Source: Hybos culiciformis (Eukaryota > Arthropoda > Insecta > Diptera > Hybotidae). From it: a stretch of DNA of 64,000 bases. Under the pieces are notes generated by a model. It did not search any database, was not told the DNA's origin, and saw nothing but the letters and a program-made list of their open reading frames with translations. Every line of letters begins with the position of its first letter. The first letter of the stretch is position 1. The position numbers and the translations under genes were made by a program. Where the stretch lies: positions 33,912,436-33,976,435 of the forward strand of contig OZ023273.1 in assembly GCA_964007475.1 (NCBI GenBank). The letters run 5' to 3'. Below are positions 12,506 to 25,899 of the stretch, in pieces.

Positions 12506-15500
12506 TATTTAAGGCTCAAAAACCAATATACATAATTAGATGGCCCATTTTTACTTGCCAAATTTCTAACATTGAGGATTAAATGGTGAAAAAAAAAATT
12601 TCTTTTATTTTTTAATTTTGCATATCAAGTTGCAATAATTGTATTTCAGAAAAAAAAAAATATTGTATACGTATCTAACGTAGGTATCCACATTCATACA
12701 TATGCATACATAATGTACATATATATTTCATTTTTCTTTTCAAATAAATCAAAATCAATATGAGAAAATGCAATTATTAAAATTCAAAAAAAAAAATAAA
12801 ATAAAAAATCAAGTTTATAAACATTGGCAAATATGAATAGAAAACATTGAAATCATAAAATATATTTTTGTTAGCTATAAATGAATTGCTTTAATGGACT
12901 TGATATTTTATAAATTCATAGTAAAAACGAGAATAAAATTTTTTTTTCTATATATATTCGTATACATACAATTTATATACACTTTATAGCCTTATTTGAT
13001 TTGGCAAAAAGGGTTAACGCATATTATTTTTCTCTCGTTATGGAAATCAAACCATAAAAAAAAATGCATCCATCTATCTTGTCTTTGTAACAACAACGAT
13101 TTATTAAGTTTTATTTGATCAATATACCAATTTAAATATAAATTTTAAATATCTGATTATACAAAATAAAACTTTTTAATTCATCAATGAACCAATTAAG
13201 TATTTTTTTTAAGGAATAAAATGATTAAAAGAAAATATTTTACCACACTTAAAATTAAATTCTATCAGAAAAATTATTTTTAATTAGGAAATAAAAATTT
13301 AACTATAGATTCGTGTTATAAGTTTTGGAAAATTATCTAGAAAATTTATATTTTAACTGATAAAATAAATGAAAATACAAAATTTTAGTTTGTAGACGAA
13401 AAAAATGTAAAATTATTTGATAAAAAAAAAAAAAATGCAGATAAGAACTGGTTTGACAACATGCATAAAAACTCCTCTGCATTTTACAAACAAAATCAAC
13501 ATTAAAAATTTTTATATTATACATATTTTTTTTTTTTTGCTGTCTGCATCCAGAAAATGAATATAAATGTATGTATTCAAATAAAAAAAAAATTTTTTTT
13601 TTTTTTTGTTGATAAATGCATAAACTGATCTGCTGTTATATACCAATCCCTTTTTTTTTTTTTTCCTTTTTAAAAAGTCACAAAATAAAATCTAAAAATT
13701 CTCTTCCCTTCTTACATACATATATGGTTATGGGCTCTCAAAAAATGAACATAAGTATTATTATTATCTTTTGTTTTCAGTGATATGGACTTATGCTTAT
13801 TTTTTTATTTTTTATATATAAATATGTATATATATATATTTTTTTTTTGTATTTGATGCATTGCAATATTAATGCCAAATGCAAAGTAATTTTTAATATA
13901 AAATCCACCCACTCATTCCCCTGATATGAAACAATGATGATGATGAAAATAATAATAATAATAAGCATTGCAAATTTTACTTCTATACACACTGAGATAA
14001 AATCATTAATTGCAAAAAAAAAAGAGTTTTTTATTTTTTATATAAAATGAACTGAAAGACTTGAAACAGAGCTTTTTCAATGTACAAAAAAAAAAAACTG
14101 AAATTTCTTCTAAAGTTTTTTATACTATTTGAAACAGTTTTTATGTGATTTTTTGATTTTTTCACAAAAAAAAAATGAAATAAGTCAGTAAAAAGTCTAT
14201 AGGACCAATTTAAATGAAACGAATTTATATACAAACAATCAGAAATATATATATGGTTACATGGTTAATTTCATATATTTCGAATTTATTATCGAATAAT
14301 AACGAATCTTGATTCTGTAGTTTAACCTTTCGCAAATAGAACACTATTTAAAACTCTTAAATACATAATATTCAAATTCCTCTTTATTCCGTCTTAAAGA
14401 ATAAGAAATTATATTAAAAATTATCCTTTTGCAAAAAAAAAAAACAATATTGATTTACTTATAGTTTTTTATCTTAATATTCTGGATTTAAGTAAAATAT
14501 TGTAAAATATATCTCTTTATTATTTTTTTTTTTTTTTTTTTATTATTTAAATTTGTTTAGTTCAAATTTCAATTTCAATAAATTTTTCATAGTTAAATAT
14601 AAAGTATTATTTAATTTTTTTTTTTTTTTTGTTTTCTTCAATAACTTTATATCACTTTTATTCATATAGAAATAAAAGTTATAAAGTTTGGAAAATTGTT
14701 TTCGTTTATCCTTCAGTTATTGTGTTTTTTTTTTTATTTTGTTTTGTTTTCCCTTATATAACAAAAAAAAAAAAACAAGGGAAAAATAGTTAATATAATA
14801 TAAATAAAAATATCTATGAAAAATGTGCATACATTTTCTACAGCATATTATATCAGTAAAAAAAAATATGCAATATCTTTAGAAAATATCTTTAGGATAT
14901 TTAAAAGTAAAAATTTTAAAGGAAAAAAAAATAAATAGAAGCAATATAATATGAAAAAAAAAACTGTATCTAAATTTATATTTTAGATGTAAGTAAAAAA
15001 AATAAAATAAAAATATTATTTGCATTTTAGAAAAAAAAAAAAAAGTTTTCAATAAACGAAACAATATTATTTCAATTGTTACTAAAAGATAAAGTTTCAA
15101 TTTTTTTTTTTTACTCTGCTTAAACATATTTTTCAATTTAGATATTTATGTTAAAAAGACGTGCAAATACATTTTTTTATAACTTATGAATGAATAAAAA
15201 AAAAAAAAAGGTTTTCTCCTTAGTAAAAGGAAATTTTCCTTTTTTTAAATATAAAATGTATATTCAAAATTAAATTCAAAAGTTTATAGTATATAAATAA
15301 GCCATTTTAGATACCTTTTTAACTTTTTCTTATTTTTTTTTTCTACCTTTTATAAGTGTTAATCCAGCCTAAAATATTTTTTAAACCTAAACTTTAAAAT
15401 TTTTTATTTACAATTTTAATTTTCCGATACGATCCGTCCTTAGTGTATCACACAAAAACTGAAGGAGTTAGATGGGCTCATTTTTTCTTAAATCTTAATA

Positions 15501-15540
15501 ATTTTAAAAACTTAAATTTTATTTTAATTTACGGTATAAT
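12506..15540. other. AT-rich non-coding DNA with very long homopolymers
   Basis: Particularly dense A and T runs (for example around 13590-13670 and 14520-14640). A small hairpin sits at 14643-14688. No gene is seen. Confidence 0.6.
14643..14688. repeat. Short hairpin (18-bp stem)
   Basis: Positions 14643-14662 pair with 14671-14688 over 18 bases with a 2-nt bulge (TC at 14652-14653) and an 8-nt loop. The stem is shorter than a normal animal pre-miRNA stem, and chance hairpins are common in such AT-rich DNA. Confidence 0.5.
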
Positions 15541-15890
15541 TAGGACTATTTGTACAGTATGCTTATCAGATTTCAAATCCTAGAATTGGACTCTCTGATG
15601 CCGAGTAAATCGGATTCGGCGAGTCTTTCTGCTGGGATCCGTTCCACAATAGCTCGATAAATTCACTATCAAAATAAATTAAAACAAAAAATATAATTAG
15701 TTGTTCCACAACTTGACAAACCTTTAATGTCTAAATTTGGAATAAATTAAAACTGGTCTTTCGATTATATGTTACGCTGAAGAAAACTGTATTGTGGAAT
15801 CAGAATCAGAGTCGAATTCGACGGTTCGCAATTTTAACAATTAAGATTCGGCGATTCCAAAAAGGTCGGGTCTTGAGAAACCCTGCATGA
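15541..15890. other. GC-elevated repeat patch, possible decayed hAT-like element
   Basis: This patch is clearly less AT-rich than its surroundings. It contains a 10-bp direct repeat GATTCGGCGA (15613-15622 and 15845-15854), a 10-bp inverted repeat TTCCACAATA/TATTGTGGAA (15642-15651 and 15790-15799) and a small GCCGA/TCGGC hairpin (15600-15620). Read on the minus strand from 15885, the sequence starts CAGGGTTTCTCAAG, which resembles hAT-type termini. No matching second end and no 8-bp duplication was found, so it is at best a one-ended relic. Confidence 0.3.
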
Positions 15891-18800
15891 TTCCATGACA
15901 GATAAAATAAAAATAAAATAAAAAGTAATATTGTGCGATTTATCTTTTGTTGAACTTTTTTTTTTTTTTTTTCGTGTTTTGTACCTCAAAACAATAATTA
16001 ACCAATAGTTGATAAATAAATCTTATAGATTGATTTATTGATATTATTACAGTAAAATTTATTTATAAAATTAACATAGAAATTTGTTGAATATATTCTT
16101 TTATATATATATTTTTTGAATCAATTTCACAATTATTTATTCATCTTTTTTCGTTTTTGTTTGTGTATAGAAAAGATCATGCAAAAAGTAAATTTAAAAT
16201 AATATGTAAATTAACTTCATCCATTATTGTTGTCTTGATTTTATTTCAACGTAAACATTTAAAACTAGGATTTTGCACGTTAATCAATAATTTCAATTTA
16301 TCAGAAAAATCAAATTTTCTGATAAAATTCTTTTATAACGAGTTGTGTTAAATTGTTGTGATGCTTTCTTGTCATCCGAATCATTATGAAAACGATTAGG
16401 AATAAAATATTTTAAAATTTAAAAATTTGTTTTCAGCAAATTTAGCTAAAAAAAAATTGCTAAACATATTTCTAATCTGTTTTCAACTCGAAGGTAGAAG
16501 TTTCATTTCTAATTTTTTGGACTCATAACATTTTAAAATAATTATAATTTTTTTTTTTTTGACCATTATTAAAATAATATCTATGAAGAAAAATCTATAT
16601 TAAGTAAAAGCAATAACAGTGTTAAATAGCAAAATGAAAAAAAAAAAAAAAAATAATAAAAAAAAAAAATTTAAAAATAATAAATCAATGGTAATTGTTT
16701 CATATTATGGAGCTTTTTTTTTTCGTTTTTTTATTTTTCTTATATTATTTAGGAAACACCTCCATAAACCATTTAGGTATATTGAGATTCATTGATCGAA
16801 ATTACATTTGAAGAAAACGAAAAAAAATAAATAAAAATTAGAAAATTAAATTGCATTTTGTTTATTACTAAGTTTTGAGAATAACCATTTTTAGAGAATT
16901 CAAATTGATGGTGATTAATTAAAATATTAAATTGCAATTTGTCAAGAATAACGTGAATAATTTTTTTTTTCACACAATTTTATTATTTCTAGAAAGATAG
17001 ATATATATACGTATATATATATTTTAGCAATAAAACATTATGCTCTCTGATATATGCTTATCTTATGTTGTAACGTCAAAAATAAAAAAATAAAAATAAA
17101 TTGTTTTCTATTAGTTTAATTTTAATTTTTTCAACATTAATTTTTAGCATTATTGAGGTAAATACGTTCGAACTTCGCAAAATTTAAACTTTTGTAAAAC
17201 GAATTAAACAGTAAATGTCATAATGATCAACATGGTTGAGTTAATGTAACCATCATTGTTTACTAAATATAAGAAAAAATAATCCTAAGAACGTAATTTC
17301 GATTTATTGACTCAAATAAAACAAACATGTAAATCGAATTTTATCAAATTAAGTACATTGTTATAATTTTTTTTGCAATTTTTTTTTTTTGCAAAAATTT
17401 TGTCACTAAATATTTTTTATAAAAAAAAAATTTATAAATAGTTAAGCTTAAAATTTATATAGATTTTTAGGGAAATAACATACACAGATAAGAAATAAAA
17501 AAAAAATTTCTAAAACTGAAGTTTTATCAATTATTTTTTTTTTTTTTTAAATGAGGTCTTTAAACTTTATTTTTCAGCAAAATATTAAAAAATGAAAATA
17601 AGTAAAAAAAAAAAAAATTATTTATATGCATAACTTTTAGATATTTTTATTGAATTTTATACACTTTCTGTTTTTATACATACAGTAAAGTAAGTATGTT
17701 GTACATAGAGACATACATAACATACATGATTTTTTTTTATATTTTTTAATATAATAAAAAGCATGCTCTCTGTATAGTGTGTAATATTTTTTATTAAGTT
17801 TTTTAAGTGAAAATTAAAATTTTATTGCGCGCGCAATTTAAAAATTGCAAAAAAAAAAATGGGGGTGAATTTTTTTTGCCTTTTGGTTTTTTTTTTTTTG
17901 ATATTATTTTTAAATGCGATATGATTGTTATTTCTTTATTTGTTTTTTTTTTTTTATTCGTGATGAGATCATTTCATTTTCAATTTTTTTTTGTTTTTAA
18001 TATTCTTATACAAACAATAAAAAAAAATATATATTTACATTACTTATAAAAGTAAAGAAATGCAGGGGAAAATATTTTTTTTTAATTAAAAAAAATCCAA
18101 TTGTCCTTGAACAAGAACATTGTCAAAGAAATTATGAATATACAATCGCAAAAATATTGTTTTGTTTGTCATATTATGTAATCTATTAAATCTTAATATC
18201 TTAATCAATGAACGGTGTAATTATAATATAATCTTTGACTCCAGAATCAGCCAAATTAAAAGACTTCAAATATTAAAAATAAAAAAAATTAAACTAATTA
18301 TAAGGTCCAATCTCCTCTGCAGAAAGAATTTTTTACAACGATATTATTTTTTCAATTATTTTCTTCTATAACCCACTAAAAATAACCAACTAAATATTTC
18401 TTAATATATTTTAAGTCAATGATAAAGTTGTATAGTTCAACATAATCAATCCACTTTTGTTAAAAAAAATCATTCTTAATTAATTAAATCTATCTTGAAT
18501 TAAGTTTTCAGAACAATTTTCTTAATTAATTTTGATATTTTTATTTTTTCTATTGCTTTCACAGGAGTAACTCTTTTATGTCGTTCAGATAACGCAGAAA
18601 ATTCCTTGAAAATTGTACTGTGAAACAATTATGGCATAATTTTTGACACAACTCTATGTATATAATAATTCGATCAGTGTGCATTTTGCTTGCAACGCAT
18701 TTAATTTTTAAGGGTATACAAATTACTTGCAAACGAACAATTCAATTCCTGTCATCATTTACTTGTATTGGGGTCGAACATATGTTTTTTGTGTGTTAAT

Positions 18801-21800
18801 TTTTTGTTTTTTTTTTTTAAGTACGTTTATAAAAAAAAAAAACAAAACAACTGAAATATTTATGATTTAATTTATTATCTTGTTGAATAAAGCGAAAAAA
18901 AAAATTATTATTATTATTATTATTTATTTATTTGATAATTTTTATTTTTGGGTTAAATTTTTTTTTCTTTCTTTGTGGAACCGAAAAATACTGCAATTTA
19001 AGTTGCGAAATAAGTAATTTTAAAATTTTTTGTTTTTCTCATTTATATTTTGTTCTTTTTCAAATAAAAGGAAATTTAGATGTTTTTGTAATAAAAAAAA
19101 AAATAAATAAATCTTAAATGATGATATAATAAATTGTTGAAGAAACTTTTTTGAGACGAGAAAATTTCAGTAATTATATTATTCGAAGAAATATAATTTT
19201 CGAAAAAAAAAAAAATCAAAATATTAAGACTTTATTCTTTAAAAATTGAAAGAAAGGACATATAAGTTATAATATACATATAAAGAAAACATTGTGTGAA
19301 ACAAATGATTAATGACAACTTACTATATAATTTATAAGTTTAAAATGAACTTACTCTTACTATATGAGAAAGTTTATTAAGTTAAAAAAGAATTTTACCA
19401 GCAAAATTCAGATAGTTATTAATTTTTAGGGTTATTTCAAGATTTTTTTTTTTTTAAACTCATTAAGCAAAATAATTTTTGTTATCGTTTTCTCTAGACT
19501 AGACCATGCATAGTTTGAACATCAGAAATCAACAGTCTTAATTAAGACTTGTAAAATGCATGAAGCAAAAAAAGTTAGGAAATTTGATTTTTTTTTTGTC
19601 ACCTTTTTTAAAAAGGAAAACTAATATTTTTTAGCTATAAATTCTAGTACAAAAAAAAAATTAAAAAAGATACTAAATAAAATAATAAAGAAACTGAAAA
19701 TCGTGATTATATTTTATGAGCTAAAATAATGAGTTTTTCCTGATTTTTGCTCTTTATTTAATAATGATGCATTGTTGACCTTTAACGGTGTGCACAATTA
19801 ATGGCAAATAGAAGGATTATAAATTGCCGAGAAACTTTGTTGGAAAAAACAAAAAAAAAAAGTTATTTTTTGTGCAAATAAATTTGTGTTTTAATATTTA
19901 AGACACACTCTCTCGCGCCTTTTAAAATCTAGAGTAAAGGCGTGATTTTTAAATTGTACAAAAATTTTAATTGCGTAGGCACGTGATTTGATTTAACATT
20001 AATTTCTTTTTAATATTTATATCTATTGTCAAAAAAAAAAAAAGTTTAACATATTACAATGAAAAGAATAAGTTTCTTCAGCTAACTACTCCTTAAACAA
20101 CATATTATGTTAATATCAATTAAATTCACAACCTTTTAATTACTTTATTACTGCACTTCAAATTATGAGTATTTGTTTTTATTATAAAAACTCTTTATTT
20201 TGTTATGTTATATGTGATTAGTTTTGTGTTCATTTAAAATGAATTTCATTAAAATTAGTAAATTCTAGTAATACTACAATTTAAATCTACATATTTAACA
20301 GCCTTATTTTTGTCATTTTCCTTTTGTTTATGTGTTACTTTACCATAATTTCTATACTTGAAAAGAATCACCAAAACATAATATCAATACAAAATATAAT
20401 GCAAGTATGTCAATAGCCAAATTATAACTCTAATAATGAAATTATGTTAAATATCATTTAACACTTTTCCAACATCAATGTTTTAGTTTTTTTTAACGCT
20501 CAAATTAAATTTGCAATAAAATAAATGAAATTAAATAAATTGTATTTATACAAGACAAAAAAAAAAGTGATCTCTCTGATGTCTTCCTTTGTTAAATGAA
20601 AATTACTTTTAACAAGATTATAAATTTGTATGTCAAAAAAGTTGGGTTATTTAAACAACTCTAATATCAAATAATAAAAAAATAAAATAATAATAATAAC
20701 TTGAAATTAAAACAGATATAAGTTCAACTTAGTCACGGTGCGGCTCACTAAATATAATTCATGGATAAATTCATGTTTTATGTTTTTTTTTTATATTTTA
20801 TATATTTCTTTATTTTTCAAATAATAAACTCAACATTTTTATATTTTTACACTTTAAATATTATTCTCTTTTTTTTTTTCTTGCCAATTTATTCTAACAA
20901 AAACCAACAAGAAAAAAAAAAAAAGGGCACAAAACGGCGGCTATAATAAATTAAATTTATTAACAAATCACATTCATAGAGGAAATCGTGGCCTAGGCGC
21001 GCGAAAAATATAATCACAATATAAAATAAAAAATTTTTTCTTATAAGTTACTTCTTGAAAAAAAATAAATAAAAATAAATAAATAAAAAACCGTGAATGT
21101 CAAGATTGTTGTTGCTTAGTACTATATTTATTTATTTTTTTTTTTGCTTTCAATTTAAAATGATCTCATTTTGACTTCAGTATTTTTATTCGAAATGATT
21201 TAATTTTAATAAAAATTGAAAATTGATTTCTTATTTTAATGAAATTTCTGAACTTATTGATTTTCTATAATACATTTTTATAAGATCTAGAAATTTTGTA
21301 ATTTTTCACTAATTTTTTTCAATTTCTCTATATATAAAGTCTGAATTATAGGATTGTTTTGCGTATATTTAACATATAACATTCATTTTATCCTTGAAAT
21401 AAACATATAAAAAATAAATTAATTTATATGTACATATATCTAAAATTTTAAAAAATACTAAAAAACATTAAAAAATAAAATATAATTAAATTTTATAGTT
21501 TTATATGCGCAAAAATTATTATAGAATCCGTATATTTTATTCATTTTTATTTTATATTATGTGAATTTGATGAATAATAATAAATATTATTATTATTTCT
21601 TTTAAAAATGCAATAATAATATTTATTTTTATTTAAAAAAAAAAAAATAATTTATTACTTATTTCAATAATTAGAAATTGTTATTGTTTTGGGTTTTGTT
21701 TTTTTTTTTAATTACAAATTCTAATTATAAAGTTGTAAAATATATACTTCCACATTCTTAAGATTTCTATTTTAATTATGTTGTCTAAGGTTAGTTCATT

Positions 21801-24800
21801 CACGTTTTTGTAGTAATAATTTTAAAGTTTTTTTTGTGCATACTGTTTTACTTGTCATTCATATTTTATAGCCCTGTTTATTGAAATAAAGTCAAATTCA
21901 ATTTTAATTTTAATAAATTAAAATACTAGACTTATTATGTGAATATTTAATGATAGATTATTAAAAGTTTACAATATTCAGTTTTATTTTGAAAGAAAAC
22001 GCAATATACTCTTATCATATGAATGAAAATTTAATTCGTCAAAAGATAAACGTTTAATAATATTACAGGAAAATTTAAACTTTTCAAAATTTAGGTATGG
22101 GCATAATTAAACTTTAAATTTATTATTTTTAAGTATACACATATATAACAATTAATTTATTTGAATTTTTAATTAAAAGTCATCACAAATATGGAACATT
22201 TAGACCTGTAAACTTCAATTCACGCATCACTTGAAATAACTCTCAAAAAAATTTACTTTAAAGATGTGGTCCACTTGTTGGGACCTTACAAGTTTTTGTT
22301 TTTTTTTTTTTTTATTACTTAAATAAAAAATAAAAACACATTCCTATAGTCATGAGAAAAAAAAAATTATTAACTATATTTTCATGGTATATTATAAATC
22401 TGTTGATTCTGGTTGTGATTACAAAATAATAGGACATGCACAACTGGCTACAGACAATATAAAATTATAGAGGATAAAAACACTTTCATGTTATTTATAC
22501 AAAAAAATAAAAAACGAAATTAATTTCAAATCAATTTTCTATCAGAAAAAGAAAAATACTTATAACAATTTTCTTGAATTCCAAATTTATTGATTTCTCA
22601 ATAATAAATTTTTCATTTGAATTCTCTTTAGTATTAGAAAGATATTTATTATTAAATTAAAACCACAATCACATAATATCCATCAAAATCAAATTCCATT
22701 TCATTACAGCAAAAACTGTCTGGGAAGAAGTAGGAAAAAAACAAAAAAGAAAACTATAAAGAAAATTCAATAAAATTGATTGTAATACATTAAACATTCC
22801 CGTTCCCCCAAGTGCAGTTAAAAAATAAAATGAAAAGAAAAAATTTACCAAAAAAAAAAAATTGCATACCAAAATCGAAACGTGCAGTTATCAAAGAATT
22901 GTTTCTTATCAAGCATGCAAAAAAAATATTCTTACCGCTTTTTCATTTATATACAAAAAAAACTCATCTTATTTTTTATATAAATCAAAAGAAAAAGAAG
23001 AAAATGTAATCAAATTCTTTGGATGACATGACATGAATGTACTTTACCTCAATTTTGAAATTATTTTATTTATTTGTGTGTATACACAGTTTGAAGTATA
23101 TTTAATATTACTTTCATACAATATTGAACATTATGATGATTGACAAAATAATATTTTAATTACATAACCATTTTCAAGAGTCGCTGTTTCAAAAAAGCCA
23201 CAATTTTAATGATAGAGAATTCAACAACATAGCCTTAAGTATTTTGGCTTTTATATTCACAAATTTGTAGTTTTAATTCCGATCATGATATTACTAGTGT
23301 TCTCTTTAAAGCGTTATCCTGTTTTTCAGCTACATGTACATTATTTTAACTTTTAACATGAACTAATGAGACAATGAAAACTACTTTTTAAATTTTCGTT
23401 CGCTGATTAAGCATTTCTACACATTTCGAGAAAGATTCACCAAAACTTATACAGTAGAAATCAAAAAAAATAAAATAAAATCTCGTTGAAATCTTTGTCT
23501 TTTTCTTGGTTGATGATTAAGTAGTTTATAATCAGAATACCAAGTATTTCATTTGAAATAAATTGTAAAGGAGGAATCCTTAAATTCTCATCATGTTGAC
23601 ATGATTTTCAAAACGGATACAGCGTTTTGTTTTCTATTTTCTTTCAACATATACTACGTACGTAGTAACAATATTCTGTTTATTTTGTTTTTTTGTTTTA
23701 AAATTTTCTTTAAATAATGTTACTCAACATTCCGAGCACGTTTAATACGATTTTTATTTTCTGTTTGGGATAATTTTAATTTTTTTTATATTTTTTTTGT
23801 TTTTGTCTTATGATTTCTTCTTCTTTTTTTTTTAACAAAATCAAATATTTGATGTCAAAATTTTTCTATTTCGTGGTCAAAGATTTGGAAAAAGAAATTA
23901 TGCATTTTACCACCTTTAATTTTTTTTTTCTGTCATCGAAAAGGTTAATATCTATACTAGACAAAAATTTGGATTATTTTGTGTATTGTGTAAGTCACGG
24001 TTAAAATCTTGTTTTTACAATTTCTAAGTGTTCTGAATTCATGTGCGCTAAGCTACAGTAAGTTCAATTAAAATTGCATCAATTTTTATTTATACATGTA
24101 AAGTTGTTAGGAAATTTAGATGCCCGTCAGCGTCGTTCTCATATGTGTACAACACTGTGATGTGTATAATGCATACGCTGTACAAGTCGTTTAATTGCTA
24201 ATACTTGATTATATAGTTGTGTTATTATTTTTAACTTGTTCACGATTTAGATTATTTAGTTTAGAACCTCAAAACTAATTTAAAAAACATTTTTTTTTTC
24301 AATATTAAATTTTTTTTTTCCGTCATTAAGTTTAAACTTGTCTGTCATAAAAATTTATTTTTATTTGATTACATTGTTTTTCAGAAATTTGGTTAAAAAG
24401 AAGATATCGCGAATTTCTTTTAAATATATAAGAAAAAAAAATACAAATAAAAAATATATCAGAGTGATATAAAGGATCAAAGTCGCCTCTAAGATTTTAT
24501 TTATTTTTTTATTTCAAAATTAAATAGGAAATGTTAAAGTGTTATGACGAGTTGCTTTAAATTTAACATGTAAGTGAACGTAATTGTACTAAGAAGAGGA
24601 TATTAAAATTAAACAAAAAAATTGCAAATATGTAGCGATCCTCTTAGCTTAGGGATAGTCGTATAAATTTATAAAGAATTTAGTCTAAAAGTCTAATAAT
24701 TTTGCAATCATAATAAACTGAAATTAAAAATTATTAAACTAAAAGTAAGATATAGAAGAAGTCTTAACCTTAAGTATACCCGACGATCATACAATTACAT

Positions 24801-25726
24801 ATAATTATACATACACATACTTTTTTTTTTTACTTATGTTTTTCAAAATACCAATTTTTTTGTTTGCCATTTATTGATGTTTGATGCTTTTAATTTTTTT
24901 TTCTTCTTTTTTATGTAGCACTAGAAATGTACTTCAACATGTTATGGTTTTGTTGTAGAGCGTATAGTAATAACAAATGTGCATTCAAATAAAATATGTA
25001 TAAGAATTTTGTGTCAAATTGATTTTTTTTTCAAGCTTATAAAATAAGAAGTAACATCTGGAATTACTTAAAATATTGCTTTTTTTTTGTGTCTTATTTT
25101 GATAATTTTTATTTCGCGACAGAAAACAGCAATAGTCATTTGTTCTCGTTGACAGTTGTTATATATATATATATAATTTTTATGTTGGGGATTTTTTTTT
25201 TCGAATTTTTCGAATAAAAACAAATGAGGAGTTATTAATTTAAATTGAACACAAAAAAAAATAAGAAGAATAATTGTCAACACAAAATGATTAAAACATA
25301 TGTTGATTTGTCCATGAACTTTCGAGTGCTAAAGAAAATTGTACAAAAATTCAATTTTTTTTTTATCATTTAAAAAAACATTTTGTTTTTTTTTTTTTGT
25401 TGTTCATTAAAATAATTTTGATTATGAAATATTATTTTGTGTATAGAAAAACCAAAATTAACATACATATACTTTAATATTATATTTCTCTAGACTAGAT
25501 TGTCAAAATAAAAATTCACATAGCTAATTTAATTATTTCAATATTTTTTTAGAGCGTTAATGTAGTGAAACGAGTCCATCTGTAATTGAAGTTTTACATC
25601 GAGTAAACAAATAAAGAGTTATGACTGATTTTAGTATAGCAATAGAGTACTGTTCTAAGACGAGTCCAATTTTGTTTTAATTGAATTCTTTTCTTCCTCA
25701 TTTACCATTATTTTTTTGCATAGTGA
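15891..25726. other. AT-rich non-coding DNA
   Basis: Nearly ten kilobases without a supportable gene. It holds poly-A/T tracts and TTA/TTTA microsatellites. Scattered GC-richer bits lie at about 19900-19990 (with a CACGTG hexamer at 19980-19985), 20930-21010 and 24110-24200; none has coding or RNA-gene structure that I can recognise. Confidence 0.55.
18905..18932. repeat. TTA/TTTA microsatellite
   Basis: Six to seven TTA units pass directly into TTTA units. A simple sequence repeat. Confidence 0.85.
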
Positions 25727-25899
25727 ATTATAAACAGGGATGTGGAATCGTCAAAAAATAGTTCCATCTCCGACTCCGACTTCAACAGCTAAAATTTTTA
25801 ATGTACGACTCCGACTCCGACTCCAACTCCGATACAAACACCACAACTCCGACTCCAGAACTTCGACTCCGACTCCAACTCCACAGCCCTGATTATAAA
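25727..25899. mobile_element. hAT-like MITE containing GACTCC hexamer repeats
   Basis: The element is 25735-25891 (157 bp). It is flanked by a perfect 8-bp direct repeat ATTATAAA (25727-25734 and 25892-25899). Its ends are CAGGGATGTGGA on the left and, reverse-complemented, CAGGGCTGTGGA on the right (11 of 12 match). An 8-bp duplication with CAGGG-type ends is typical of the hAT superfamily. The interior is built largely of CTCCGA/GACTCC hexamers and variants (CTCCAA, CTTCGA), strikingly GC-rich against the background. It has no coding capacity. Confidence 0.8.

Noticed and set aside
7983..13015. TTAACCC at 7983 and GGGTTAA near 13008 as ends of a 5-kb piggyBac element
   Set aside because: The bases after CCC do not match between the two ends and there is no transposase frame between them.
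17807..18049. 80-codon frame and many similar ones of 60-85 codons through the window
   Set aside because: They consist mostly of Phe, Lys, Ile and Asn read from poly-T and poly-A runs, with no start, splice or family evidence.
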